Positions 24,734 through 31,611 of a stretch of DNA of 64,000 nt are shown here, piece after piece. Source of the DNA: Bacilli bacterium (GTDB lineage Bacteria > Bacillota_I > Bacilli_A > RF39 > UBA660). The notes beneath the pieces are model-generated. The model saw only the letters and a program-made list of their open reading frames with translations. It did not search any database and was not told where the DNA came from. The stretch spans positions 1-64,000 of the forward strand of contig JAGAHP010000040.1 of the NCBI GenBank assembly GCA_017627015.1. The letters are read 5' to 3'. The translations under genes and the position numbers were made by a program. The first letter of the stretch is position 1, and each line of letters begins with the position of its first letter.

Positions 24734-25813
24734 ATGGTTGAATTACCTAGGAGAAGACCAAGTATCAGCAGTGATAAGTTATTAATAAAAAAGGATTATA
24801 GTTATAGTGAAGTTGTATCAAATAATATTGATGCAAATCAGATAAATGCAATAGTAGTTAGTATAGATGATTTATCAGTCAGTATGGAGAAATTAATTGA
24901 ATTGTTAGATAAATATAAGGAAATTCAATTAAAATTTAAGGACTATGAAAGTGTCGTATTTATTGATAAAATCTTAAGTAACAGAATAATAAATAAGGCC
25001 TTTTTGATGGACGATTCATTGAGAAAAGATAGAGGATATATTGATTTGATTATTTTGAAGAATATTAATTTAACTATTCCTTTGAATTATTTAATGTGGG
25101 GAGTTAGATTCAATGATTCAATAGACACATATTGTTTTCTTATAAGCAATCCTCAATCAAATTATCTTAATCCTACAAGTATTAATGGAAATGAGAAGCT
25201 ATCTTATGATGATTATGTTAGTATTCTTAGAAAAATTGAAGAGTTATCAAAAATAAATCCTAAAAGTGCTAAAGAAAAAATTGCACTTATTTCTGATTAT
25301 ATACAAAGTCGAACACAATATATAGAGGGATATGAATCTGTATCCTCAAAAGGAACTTTTATTACACCAGATTTTCCTGAATATATTGATTATAGAAGAA
25401 AAAGTGGACTTGTTGAAACAGTAATAAATGATAATAACGGAGTATGTATGGGAATAGCTAATACATCGACTTTATTATTGAATAACCCTGAAATGGATGT
25501 AGAAGTCGAATCAGTATATGGGTGCAGTCATGTTTGGAATAAAGTATTAATTGATGGGAAGTATTATTATTTTGATAACACATGGTCAATTACAAGAAAC
25601 GAAAATATGAGTGAAGAAGGGTTAATAGCATTATCCTTCACAAGAAAATATTTATTATTTGGTCAGAAGACTGCTAATGTTATTGGGCATCATGATTCCC
25701 AATCAATATTTATTTATGATGGAGTAATCTCTGAAGAAGATATGGATAATATTAATTATCAATCAAAATTTGTATACCAAAAAGGACCTATATATAGATC
25801 TCAAAAAAAATAA
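24734..25813 (+). CDS. transglutaminase-like domain protein, 359 aa
   Basis: The C-terminal half has a transglutaminase-type catalytic order: C238 in NNGVCMGIANTSTLLL, H266 in CSHVWNKVLIDGKYYYFD and D281 followed by NTWS. The first 170 residues form an N-terminal domain of unknown type rich in Ile/Leu and Asp. No signal peptide. GAGGGGTGG precedes the ATG. It has its own strong promoter and terminator and lies after a comEC remnant. Transglutaminase-fold proteins in bacteria are often proteases or amidases, so the reaction is unknown. Similarity to the 278-residue gene upstream is limited to the triad spacing. Confidence 0.75.
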   Translation: MVELPRRRPSISSDKLLIKKDYSYSEVVSNNIDANQINAIVVSIDDLSVSMEKLIELLDKYKEIQLKFKDYESVVFIDKILSNRIINKAFLMDDSLRKDRGYIDLIILKNINLTIPLNYLMWGVRFNDSIDTYCFLISNPQSNYLNPTSINGNEKLSYDDYVSILRKIEELSKINPKSAKEKIALISDYIQSRTQYIEGYESVSSKGTFITPDFPEYIDYRRKSGLVETVINDNNGVCMGIANTSTLLLNNPEMDVEVESVYGCSHVWNKVLIDGKYYYFDNTWSITRNENMSEEGLIALSFTRKYLLFGQKTANVIGHHDSQSIFIYDGVISEEDMDNINYQSKFVYQKGPIYRSQKK

Positions 25814-25824
25814 AAAAGTTAGAA

Positions 25825-25856
25825 AGAATAATTTGCAAATTAATTATTCTTTTTTT
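25825..25856 (+). terminator. intrinsic terminator
   Basis: AGAATAATT / AATTATTCT, nine pairs with an eight-base loop, then seven T running into a TGATATAAT promoter. Confidence 0.85.
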
Positions 25857-25864
25857 GATATAAT
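25856..25864 (+). promoter_or_regulatory. extended -10 promoter with no obvious gene
   Basis: TGATATAAT follows the terminator T-run as at other genes of this window, but the next recognised gene begins 220 bases later behind another promoter. The region in between is hairpin-rich. Confidence 0.55.
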
Positions 25865-25870
25865 TATTTT

Positions 25871-25990
25871 ACGCGTATGTATAAACTTATGCCACCACAT
25901 GGAGGTATGTGGTTAGTAAGTCGAATTAAGTATTCGCAATATTATAATATTCCGAATACTCAAGCAGATTATTTAATCTGCTATTTTTAT
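25871..25990 (+). ncRNA. putative small structured RNA (or 41-codon ORF)
   Basis: Between a TGATATAAT promoter and a terminator lie three hairpins: CCACAT/ATGTGG (25895-25912) with a GGAGGT loop, AGTATTCG/CGAATACT (25929-25960) with an inner AATATT/AATATT, and AGCAGATT/AATCTGCT (25963-25982) followed by ATTTTTA as terminator. The loop of the first hairpin carries a perfect anti-16S sequence. An ORF from ATG 25877 (41 codons, stop after 25999) overlaps the RNA but has no SD. No known riboswitch class was recognised. Confidence 0.45.
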
Positions 25991-25998
25991 GGTATAAT
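25990..25998 (+). promoter_or_regulatory. extended -10 promoter of the XRE gene
   Basis: TGGTATAAT directly after the hairpin at 25963-25982. The roughly 80-base leader to the ATG at 26086 contains CTCAA/TTGAG and AATAA/TTATT complementary segments and a GAAAGGAG SD. Confidence 0.5.
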
Positions 25999-26085
25999 TT
26001 AGATGTAAAGTAAAACTCAACTTCTAGTTCGTGTTAATAATTTATTATTGAGAGTATATTTAAGTCATGAAAGGAGAAAAACTAT

Positions 26086-26691
26086 ATGGATCAAATTAAA
26101 ATAGGAAATTTTATTCAAGAAAAAAGAAAAGAACAAAAGCTTACTCAAAGTGATTTAGCAGAAAAATTAAATATAACTGATAGAGCTGTATCAAAATGGG
26201 AAAATGGTAATTGTTTACCTGATGCTGGAACAATGCCTGAGCTTTGTAAAATATTAAATATTTCTATCAATGATCTATTTAGTGGTGAGATAGTAGATAT
26301 GAAAAATAATGAAAAAAAACTGGAAGAAAATTTATTAGAGATGACAAAAATTAAGGAGCAAAGAGATAGGGAATTATTAACACTAGAAATATTTATCGGA
26401 ATAATTGTTTCAATAATAATGTTTGCATGCATCTTTATTGCATCTTTTGTTGATATGAAAGACTGGCTAAGAGTAGTTTTGATCATAATTGGTATAATTC
26501 CATTTTCAATTGGTATTTCTTATGCCATTAGAATTGAACAAATTGCTGGATACTATGAATGTCCTAACTGCAATCATAAATATATACCAACATATAAAAG
26601 TGTATTATTTGCTATGCATGTTAACAGAACACGAAAAATGAAGTGTCCTAATTGCGGTAAAAAGAGTTGGCACAAAAAAGTATTAAAATAA
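26086..26691 (+). CDS. membrane-bound XRE-type regulator with C-terminal zinc ribbon
   Basis: 201 residues: an HTH of the XRE/Cro type (residues 6-60, LTQSDLAEKLNITDRAVSKWENG), a coiled region, two membrane helices (about 100-125 and 130-152) and a zinc ribbon from CPNC (near 167) to CPNCGKKSW (near 191). This architecture occurs in Firmicute regulators tied to the membrane. Strong SD GAAAGGAG. It sits in the accessory patch between comEC remnants, so its targets may be local; no operator was identified. Confidence 0.8.
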   Translation: MDQIKIGNFIQEKRKEQKLTQSDLAEKLNITDRAVSKWENGNCLPDAGTMPELCKILNISINDLFSGEIVDMKNNEKKLEENLLEMTKIKEQRDRELLTLEIFIGIIVSIIMFACIFIASFVDMKDWLRVVLIIIGIIPFSIGISYAIRIEQIAGYYECPNCNHKYIPTYKSVLFAMHVNRTRKMKCPNCGKKSWHKKVLK

Positions 26692-26719
26692 TCGTAAAAT
26701 TTTGATATTGCGATAAGTA

Positions 26720-26746
26720 AAGTAGATGAAAAAATCTGCTTTTTTT
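26720..26746 (+). terminator. intrinsic terminator
   Basis: AGTAGAT / ATCTGCT (seven pairs, one G-U) with an A-rich loop and a run of seven or more T after the XRE gene. Confidence 0.75.
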
Positions 26747-26769
26747 GTTTTTGACACTTAAAAAGTGGT

Positions 26770-26854
26770 ATGGTGATTTTGATCATATAGGTAATGCATA
26801 TAATATAACTAAGAAAATAAAAACTGAAAATATTTATATTAACAAATATAATGA
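26770..26854 (+). pseudogene. comEC internal fragment (remnant 2)
   Basis: These 85 bases match comEC 23016-23100 at 83 positions (both differences C to T). They encode the GDxDHIGNA metal-site segment of the lactamase domain. There is no start codon in frame and the frame ends at TAA soon after. The near identity shows that this copy is much younger than remnant 1. Flanking bases on either side do not match comEC. Confidence 0.9.
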
Positions 26855-26882
26855 ATATGTTAATAGATAACTTCTATAATAA

Positions 26883-26909
26883 AAAACATGTAAATAAAAT
26901 ACATGTTTT
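26883..26909. repeat. strong hairpin, AAAACATGTA inverted repeat
   Basis: A perfect 10-bp stem (26883-26892 with 26900-26909), seven-base loop, A-run before and T-run within the arms; it could terminate in either direction. It lies between the comEC remnant and lexA, where no gene is seen. Confidence 0.6.
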
Positions 26910-26952
26910 GCATATACTATTAGTACATAGCTAGACTATGTTTATATAGATT

Positions 26953-26978
26953 AAAGAGACTAAATAATTAGTCTCTTT
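26953..26978. terminator. terminator of lexA
   Basis: AAAGAGACTAA / TTAGTCTCTTT, 11 perfect pairs with a four-base loop, just after the lexA stop on the minus strand; T-runs on both sides allow bidirectional action. Confidence 0.8.
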
Positions 26979-27590
26979 TTATATTTTTCTATATAATCCT
27001 ATTGCCTTACCAACTATATATACTTTATCCAATATAATTGGGTTCATTGTACTATTTTCTGGTTGTAATCTAAAATATCCATCTTCTTTATAAAAAGTTT
27101 TTAAAGTAACTTCATTATCTTCAGTCATTGCAACTACTATTTCACCATTTCTAGCAGTATCTTGTTTTTGTACAATAACTATATCTCCATCATGAATGCC
27201 AGCTTCTATCATTGAGTTACCTTGTACTCTTAAAGTAAACACTTCTTTTTTAGCAGGTATTAAATATGCAGGTAAAGAAAAGAATTCATCTGGCATTTCT
27301 ATTGCTTCAATAGGTGAACCTGCAGTTACTTTACCAAGTAGAGGAACATCTACTATTTCTTTTTCTTCGTATTCATTGTCTACTAGTAATTCTATTGCTC
27401 TGTTTTTAGAATCTCCTTTCTTAATATAACCTTTATCTGCTAAAGTATCTAGATGTACTTGAACAGTAGCAGGGGATCTAAGCCCAAGAGCTTTACCAAT
27501 TTCACGAACAGTAGGTGGGAAACCGTTATTTGCGATACTTTTCTTTAGAAAATCTAATACTAAATTTTGTTTTTCAGTAAGTTTTTCCAT
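26979..27590 (-). CDS. lexA: SOS repressor LexA
   Basis: 203 residues: N-terminal winged HTH (GFPPTVREIGKALGLRSPATVQVHL), autocleavage site A90-G91 in VTAGSP, catalytic S126 in QGNSMIEAG and K164 in VTLKTFY. It represses DNA-damage genes until RecA-stimulated self-cleavage. Start ATG 27590 with GGAGTGA upstream; the TTG before it is not needed. Its promoter (TTGACA/TATTAT on the minus strand) is overlapped by a LexA box, so it should be autoregulated. A small membrane peptide gene is divergent from it. Confidence 0.96.
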   Translation of the reverse strand: MEKLTEKQNLVLDFLKKSIANNGFPPTVREIGKALGLRSPATVQVHLDTLADKGYIKKGDSKNRAIELLVDNEYEEKEIVDVPLLGKVTAGSPIEAIEMPDEFFSLPAYLIPAKKEVFTLRVQGNSMIEAGIHDGDIVIVQKQDTARNGEIVVAMTEDNEVTLKTFYKEDGYFRLQPENSTMNPIILDKVYIVGKAIGLYRKI

Positions 27591-27614
27591 CAAATCACTC
27601 CTTTATCTAAAACA

Positions 27615-27643
27615 ATAATAACATAAAAAATGTAAAATGTCAA
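27615..27643 (-). promoter_or_regulatory. lexA promoter
   Basis: On the minus strand: TTGACA (27643-27638), 17 bases, TATTAT (27620-27615). The LexA box at 27641-27654 overlaps its -35. Confidence 0.8.
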
Positions 27644-27654
27644 ACACATGTTCG
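27641..27654. promoter_or_regulatory. LexA box 1
   Basis: CAAACACATGTTCG, one base off the Firmicute consensus CGAAC-N4-GTTCG. It overlaps the lexA -35 hexamer. Confidence 0.8.
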
Positions 27655-27662
27655 AAAACATA

Positions 27663-27691
27663 TTGACACAAACAACTGTTCGTAGTATGAT
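27663..27691 (+). promoter_or_regulatory. promoter of the SOS membrane peptide gene
   Basis: TTGACA (27663-27668), a 17-base spacer, TATGAT (27686-27691). LexA box 2 lies in the spacer, the classical position for full repression. Confidence 0.85.
27669..27682. promoter_or_regulatory. LexA box 2
   Basis: CAAACAACTGTTCG, the same half-site pair as box 1 and 28 bases from it, located between the -35 and -10 of the divergent small gene. Confidence 0.8.
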
Positions 27692-27712
27692 GTAGTTGTG
27701 AGGTGAGAGTAT

Positions 27713-27856
27713 ATGAAAAAATTATTTCAAATTATTTTATTTTATGGACTAGGAATTTTACTAGTTATGAGTTTTGTATGGAGAGCAGATTGCTTAGATA
27801 GAAGTAATAGTAAACTCGCCTCATCGGAAAACAAATACTATACATATAACAAATAA
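27713..27856 (+). CDS. LexA-controlled 47-aa membrane peptide, YneA/SosA-like by context
   Basis: The peptide has a short basic N-terminus, one hydrophobic helix (about residues 5-22) and a 25-residue polar tail with one Cys (residue 27) and a Tyr-rich end. SD AGGTGAGAG is placed properly. Position, divergence from lexA, a LexA box in its promoter and downstream tkt-yneF mirror the Bacillus lexA-yneA-tkt-yneF region; YneA and staphylococcal SosA are SOS-induced single-helix inhibitors of cell division. This one is much shorter (YneA about 105, SosA 77) and lacks LysM. The division-inhibitor role is inferred, not shown. Confidence 0.75.
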   Translation: MKKLFQIILFYGLGILLVMSFVWRADCLDRSNSKLASSENKYYTYNK

Positions 27857-27857
27857 G

Positions 27858-27886
27858 ACTATTTTTTAAATAGTTTTATTTTTTTC
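27858..27886 (+). terminator. intrinsic terminator
   Basis: ACTATTT / AAATAGT, seven pairs and a three-base loop, followed by T-rich sequence; it ends the SOS peptide gene. Confidence 0.75.
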
Positions 27887-27906
27887 TTTTATTATTTATT
27901 TTTTTT

Positions 27907-27915
27907 TGATATAAT
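27907..27915 (+). promoter_or_regulatory. extended -10 promoter of tkt
   Basis: TGATATAAT after a seven-T run; ATG of tkt at 27946. Confidence 0.6.
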
Positions 27916-27945
27916 TATAATTGAATAATAAGGGCGTGATTATAT

Positions 27946-29940
27946 ATGGATCAAAAAGCAATAAATGTTATAAGAAATTTAGCACTAGATATGCTTCAAA
28001 ATGCAGGTTCTGGACATCCTGGTGTATCAATGGATGCCGCACCAATTATGTATACCTTGTTTGCTAAAAATTTAAAAGTAAATACAGCAGTACTAGATTG
28101 GATTAATAGAGATAGATTTGTACTTAGTGTAGGACATGCATCTGAATTATTATATGCGACTATGTTTTTATGTGGATATCCATTAATGATAGACGACCTA
28201 AAAAACTATAGAAAATTTGAAAGTAAAACTCCAGGACATCCTGATATAAAGACTCCTGGTGTTGAAGTAAGTACTGGTTTTTCAGGAGAAGGATTAGCAA
28301 CTGCAGTAGGTATTGCACTTGCTGAAAAGATATATGAAGAAAAATATAACTATAAGAGTAAAGGATTCTTTGATAAAGTAAAACCAGGTAAATTATTTGA
28401 TTATAATACTTATGTTCTTGTAAGTGATGCTGACCTTATGGAAGGTATATCTTATGAAGCTGCTTCTTTTGCGGGAACTTATAAATTAGGTAAATTAATA
28501 GTATTATATGATTCAAATGATGTATCATCAGATGGACCTATTAATAAAACGTTTACTGAAGGTGTATTATCTAGGTTTGCAGCATTAGGTTGGGATACTC
28601 ATTTTGTTAAAAATGGTACTTCAGTTAATGAAATAGATAAGGCTATTAAAAAAGCTAAAAGTGTTACCGATAAACCATCCATAATTAGAATTAAGACTAT
28701 TATTGGAGAAGGTTTAACTAATCAAGGAACTAACTTAGTACATAATAAACCTTTATCTAAAGAAGAAGTGATGAAATTTAAAGAAGAAACTGGTTCTGGA
28801 ACTATACCATTTACATTATTAAAAGAACCAGCATCATATATTAGAGATCAAGTTGTTAATAGAGGTATTAAAGAATATGATAATTGGAAAGTAACAGTAG
28901 ATAATTATAAAACTATTTTAAGTCAAACAGATCAAGCAGAAATCGGAAATATAAATTTAAATAATATAGCATTTGATTTATCAAAAGTAGATTTTAAAAT
29001 AGATTATGAAAATAAAGAACTATTAAGAGATAGTAATCATAAGATTATGAATACTCTTGGTTCAGTAGTATATAACTTTATTGGTGGATCAGCTGACTTA
29101 GCAAATTCAACAAGAGTAATATTAGAGGGTCAAGACGAAATATCAACTAAGAATTATCTTGGTAAAAATATTAATTTTGGTGTTAGAGAACATTTGATGG
29201 GAGCTGTATTAAATGGACTAGCAATATCAGGTTTTAGACCATTTGGTTCTACATATATGGCGTTTTCTGATTATTTAAAACCATCAATTAGAATGACTGC
29301 CTTAATGAATTTACCAGTTACATATATATTTACACATGATTCAATTACAGTAGGTAGTGATGGTCCAACCCATCAACCAATTGAACAATTAGCATCACTA
29401 AGAGCAATGCCAAATTTATTTGTATTTAGACCAGCAGATATAAAAGAATTAATTGGAACATGGAATATAATAATTAATAACAAAATACCATCTGTTATAT
29501 CACTTCCAAAAACTGAAATAAAAGCAGAACAAGGAACAAGTATAAATGAAGTAATTAAAGGAGCATATATAGCTGGAAAAGAACAAGCTATTGTTAATGC
29601 TGTAGTTATTGCGACAGGTTCTGAAGTACAAGTAGCTAAATCAGTTCAAGTAAAATTATTACATGAAGGTATAGATATAAGAATAGTAAGTATGCCATGT
29701 ATGGAATTATTTAATAAACAACCTGCAAATTATAAAGCAGAATTATTCCCTAAAGGCGCACCAATATTTGTAATTGAATATGGATCAAGTTTTGGATGGG
29801 AAAAGTTTGTACCAAGTTCAGATTATTTATTCACAATAGATAATTTTGGTATAAGTGCTTCTAAAGATGATGTATTAAAATATACACAATTAGATTTAGA
29901 TTCTATAGTAGCGAAGATAAAAAGTCTATTAAAAAAATAG
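27946..29940 (+). CDS. tkt: transketolase
   Basis: A 664-residue thiamine-diphosphate enzyme of the pentose phosphate pathway. Visible: GSGHPGVSMDAAPIMY, SVGHASELLYA, the TPP-binding GEGLATAVG and SDADLMEGISYEAASFAG, and in the second half GVREHLMGAVLNGLA, DSITVGSDGPTHQPIEQL and the C-terminal domain with IATGSEVQVA. Full length for the family. Location next to lexA and yneF matches Bacillus. Terminator within its last codons. Confidence 0.95.
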   Translation: MDQKAINVIRNLALDMLQNAGSGHPGVSMDAAPIMYTLFAKNLKVNTAVLDWINRDRFVLSVGHASELLYATMFLCGYPLMIDDLKNYRKFESKTPGHPDIKTPGVEVSTGFSGEGLATAVGIALAEKIYEEKYNYKSKGFFDKVKPGKLFDYNTYVLVSDADLMEGISYEAASFAGTYKLGKLIVLYDSNDVSSDGPINKTFTEGVLSRFAALGWDTHFVKNGTSVNEIDKAIKKAKSVTDKPSIIRIKTIIGEGLTNQGTNLVHNKPLSKEEVMKFKEETGSGTIPFTLLKEPASYIRDQVVNRGIKEYDNWKVTVDNYKTILSQTDQAEIGNINLNNIAFDLSKVDFKIDYENKELLRDSNHKIMNTLGSVVYNFIGGSADLANSTRVILEGQDEISTKNYLGKNINFGVREHLMGAVLNGLAISGFRPFGSTYMAFSDYLKPSIRMTALMNLPVTYIFTHDSITVGSDGPTHQPIEQLASLRAMPNLFVFRPADIKELIGTWNIIINNKIPSVISLPKTEIKAEQGTSINEVIKGAYIAGKEQAIVNAVVIATGSEVQVAKSVQVKLLHEGIDIRIVSMPCMELFNKQPANYKAELFPKGAPIFVIEYGSSFGWEKFVPSSDYLFTIDNFGISASKDDVLKYTQLDLDSIVAKIKSLLKK

Positions 29941-29949
29941 ACTTTTTTT
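29921..29949 (+). terminator. tkt terminator
   Basis: AAAGTCTATT / AATAGACTTT around an A-rich loop, with the stop codon inside and a seven-T tail. Confidence 0.85.
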
Positions 29950-30009
29950 AATATAAACTTGTATAAAGATTTTAATTTTATTATAATATTAATTAAGGAG
30001 TTGATATAT

Positions 30010-30231
30010 ATGACAATGACTTTAGGTCATGAAATATTATTAATTGCTATTGGATTAATAGTAGGTTTAGTAATTGGTGTATTTGTTGCTAGATTACTAA
30101 TGAAAAAGTACTTTAAAAAGAATCCTCCTATAAATGAACAAATGATTAAAATAATGATGTCTCAAATGGGAAGAACACCTACACAAAAACAAATTAATCA
30201 AATGATGAAAGCAATGAATAATGCTAGATAA
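30010..30231 (+). CDS. yneF: YneF family membrane protein, 73 aa
   Basis: One N-terminal membrane helix (residues 9-30, ILLIAIGLIVGLVIGVFVA) followed by MKKYFKKNPPINEQMIKIMMSQMGRTPTQKQINQMMKAM, the conserved UPF0154 sequence pattern with its N-P-P-I-N-E and G-R-T-P-S/T-x-K blocks. Start ATG 30010 follows AAGGAG; the longer frame from 29959 has no SD. Function unknown in the family. The tkt-yneF neighbourhood is as in Bacillus. Confidence 0.88.
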   Translation: MTMTLGHEILLIAIGLIVGLVIGVFVARLLMKKYFKKNPPINEQMIKIMMSQMGRTPTQKQINQMMKAMNNAR

Positions 30232-30261
30232 GAATTACCTATATAGGTAGTTCTTATTTTT
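30230..30261 (+). terminator. intrinsic terminator
   Basis: AAGAATTACCTA / TAGGTAGTTCTT, 12 pairs with one G-U, then ATTTTTC. Follows yneF. Confidence 0.85.
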
Positions 30262-30322
30262 CTTTTATTTTCTTGAAATTGCTACATATTTATTTTATAA
30301 TTATAGAAGAGAAGGTGATAAG

Positions 30323-31603
30323 ATGGCTAATATTTTACCTGCAGATACATATGTTGTTGTTAATAGGACAATATTAACTGAAAATGATAGAAAAATATTG
30401 ACTATGCTTTATCAACCTATAATTGGTGCTTATTCTTGTAATTTGTTTTTTACACTATGGATGGAACTTGATAAAAATGAATTTATGTCTTTTGAAGAAA
30501 ATCATCATCATTTAATATCTAGTACTGGTTTATCATTAAATGAATTAGTAATGGCTAGAGAAAAATTAGAGGCAATTGGTTTATTAAAAACATATATAAA
30601 AGAAACAAAAGAACAAAATAGTTATGTATATGAATTATTTTCACCATTATCTCCAGGAGATTTTTTCTCTCATCCTGTTTTAAATATAGTGCTTTATAAT
30701 TCAATAGGAAAAAAAGAATATGAAAGAATTGTAAATTATTTCAAAATACCAAGAGTTAACTTGAGTGAGTATGAAGATATTACTAAATCTTTTTCGGAAG
30801 TATATCAATCAACACCATCTACTATGTTTGAAAATAATATACAAAATATTAAAGATATTAATTCTTTAGGAATAAACATAGAAGAGAAGATAGATTTTAA
30901 TTTATTATTGACTGGTATACCAAAAGGATCCGTGAATGAAAAAACATTTAATAAAGATAATAAAAAGTTAATAAATGATTTGGCATTTATTTATGATTTA
31001 GATGTTGATGAAATGAAAAATATAATACTAAGTTCTTTAAGTGAAAAACTATTGATTGATAAAACAGAATTAAGAAAGAACGCTAGAAATTATTATCAAT
31101 ATCAAAATAAAGGTAGACTTCCTTCACTTGTATATCAAAATCAACCTGAATATTTAAGAAGTCCAATAGGTAAAGATACAAAAAGAGCAAAAGCAATTTA
31201 TTATTTTGAAACATTATCTCCTTATACATATTTAAAAAATGAAAATCATGGAAAAGAACCTAATGAAAGAGATTTAAGGTTAATAGAAGAGTTAAGAATA
31301 GATATGGGACTTCAACCCGCTGTTATAAATGTTTTACTTGATTATGTATTAAGGGTAAATAATCACAAATTAACAAAGAGTTTTGTATTAACTATCGCAA
31401 GTCAATGGCAAAGATTAAAAATAGAAACCGCAGAAGATGCGATGGATCAAATATTTAAAGAAACTAAGAAAAAGAAAACTACTACTTTTGTTACTAAGAA
31501 AGAAGTTAAATCACCAGATTGGCTTTCAAAAGAATCTAGTGAAGAAGTAATAACAGAATCTGAAGAAGATGAAATGAAAAATCTTTTAAAGGATTTTAAT
31601 TAG
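30323..31603 (+). CDS. dnaB: replication initiation/membrane attachment protein DnaB (Gram-positive)
   Basis: 426 residues. The N-terminal winged-helix domain (TENDRKILTMLYQPIIGAYS, LSLNELVMAREKLEAIGLLK) and C-terminal DnaB/DnaD-type domain (PAVINVLLDYVLRVN-x-KLTKSFVLTIASQW) identify the Gram-positive DnaB helicase co-loader, not the helicase. The tail is basic/acidic low complexity. It is followed after eight bases by its partner dnaI and then by thrS, the order found in Bacillus. GAGAAGGTGATAAG serves as SD. Confidence 0.92.
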   Translation: MANILPADTYVVVNRTILTENDRKILTMLYQPIIGAYSCNLFFTLWMELDKNEFMSFEENHHHLISSTGLSLNELVMAREKLEAIGLLKTYIKETKEQNSYVYELFSPLSPGDFFSHPVLNIVLYNSIGKKEYERIVNYFKIPRVNLSEYEDITKSFSEVYQSTPSTMFENNIQNIKDINSLGINIEEKIDFNLLLTGIPKGSVNEKTFNKDNKKLINDLAFIYDLDVDEMKNIILSSLSEKLLIDKTELRKNARNYYQYQNKGRLPSLVYQNQPEYLRSPIGKDTKRAKAIYYFETLSPYTYLKNENHGKEPNERDLRLIEELRIDMGLQPAVINVLLDYVLRVNNHKLTKSFVLTIASQWQRLKIETAEDAMDQIFKETKKKKTTTFVTKKEVKSPDWLSKESSEEVITESEEDEMKNLLKDFN

Positions 31604-31611
31604 AGGTGCCT

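Noticed and set aside
25877..25999. 41-codon ORF in the hairpin region as a gene
   Set aside because: No SD for the first ATG, internal ATGs are too close to GGAGGT, and the frame runs through a terminator; RNA is the likelier product.
26145..26486. 113-codon minus-strand frame inside the XRE gene
   Set aside because: Antisense of a clear HTH-membrane protein, no SD or promoter, no motif.
23600..26860. Insertion sequence or phage origin for the comEC-adjacent island
   Set aside because: No transposase, integrase, terminal inverted repeats or target duplication found; the repeats seen are comEC fragments only.
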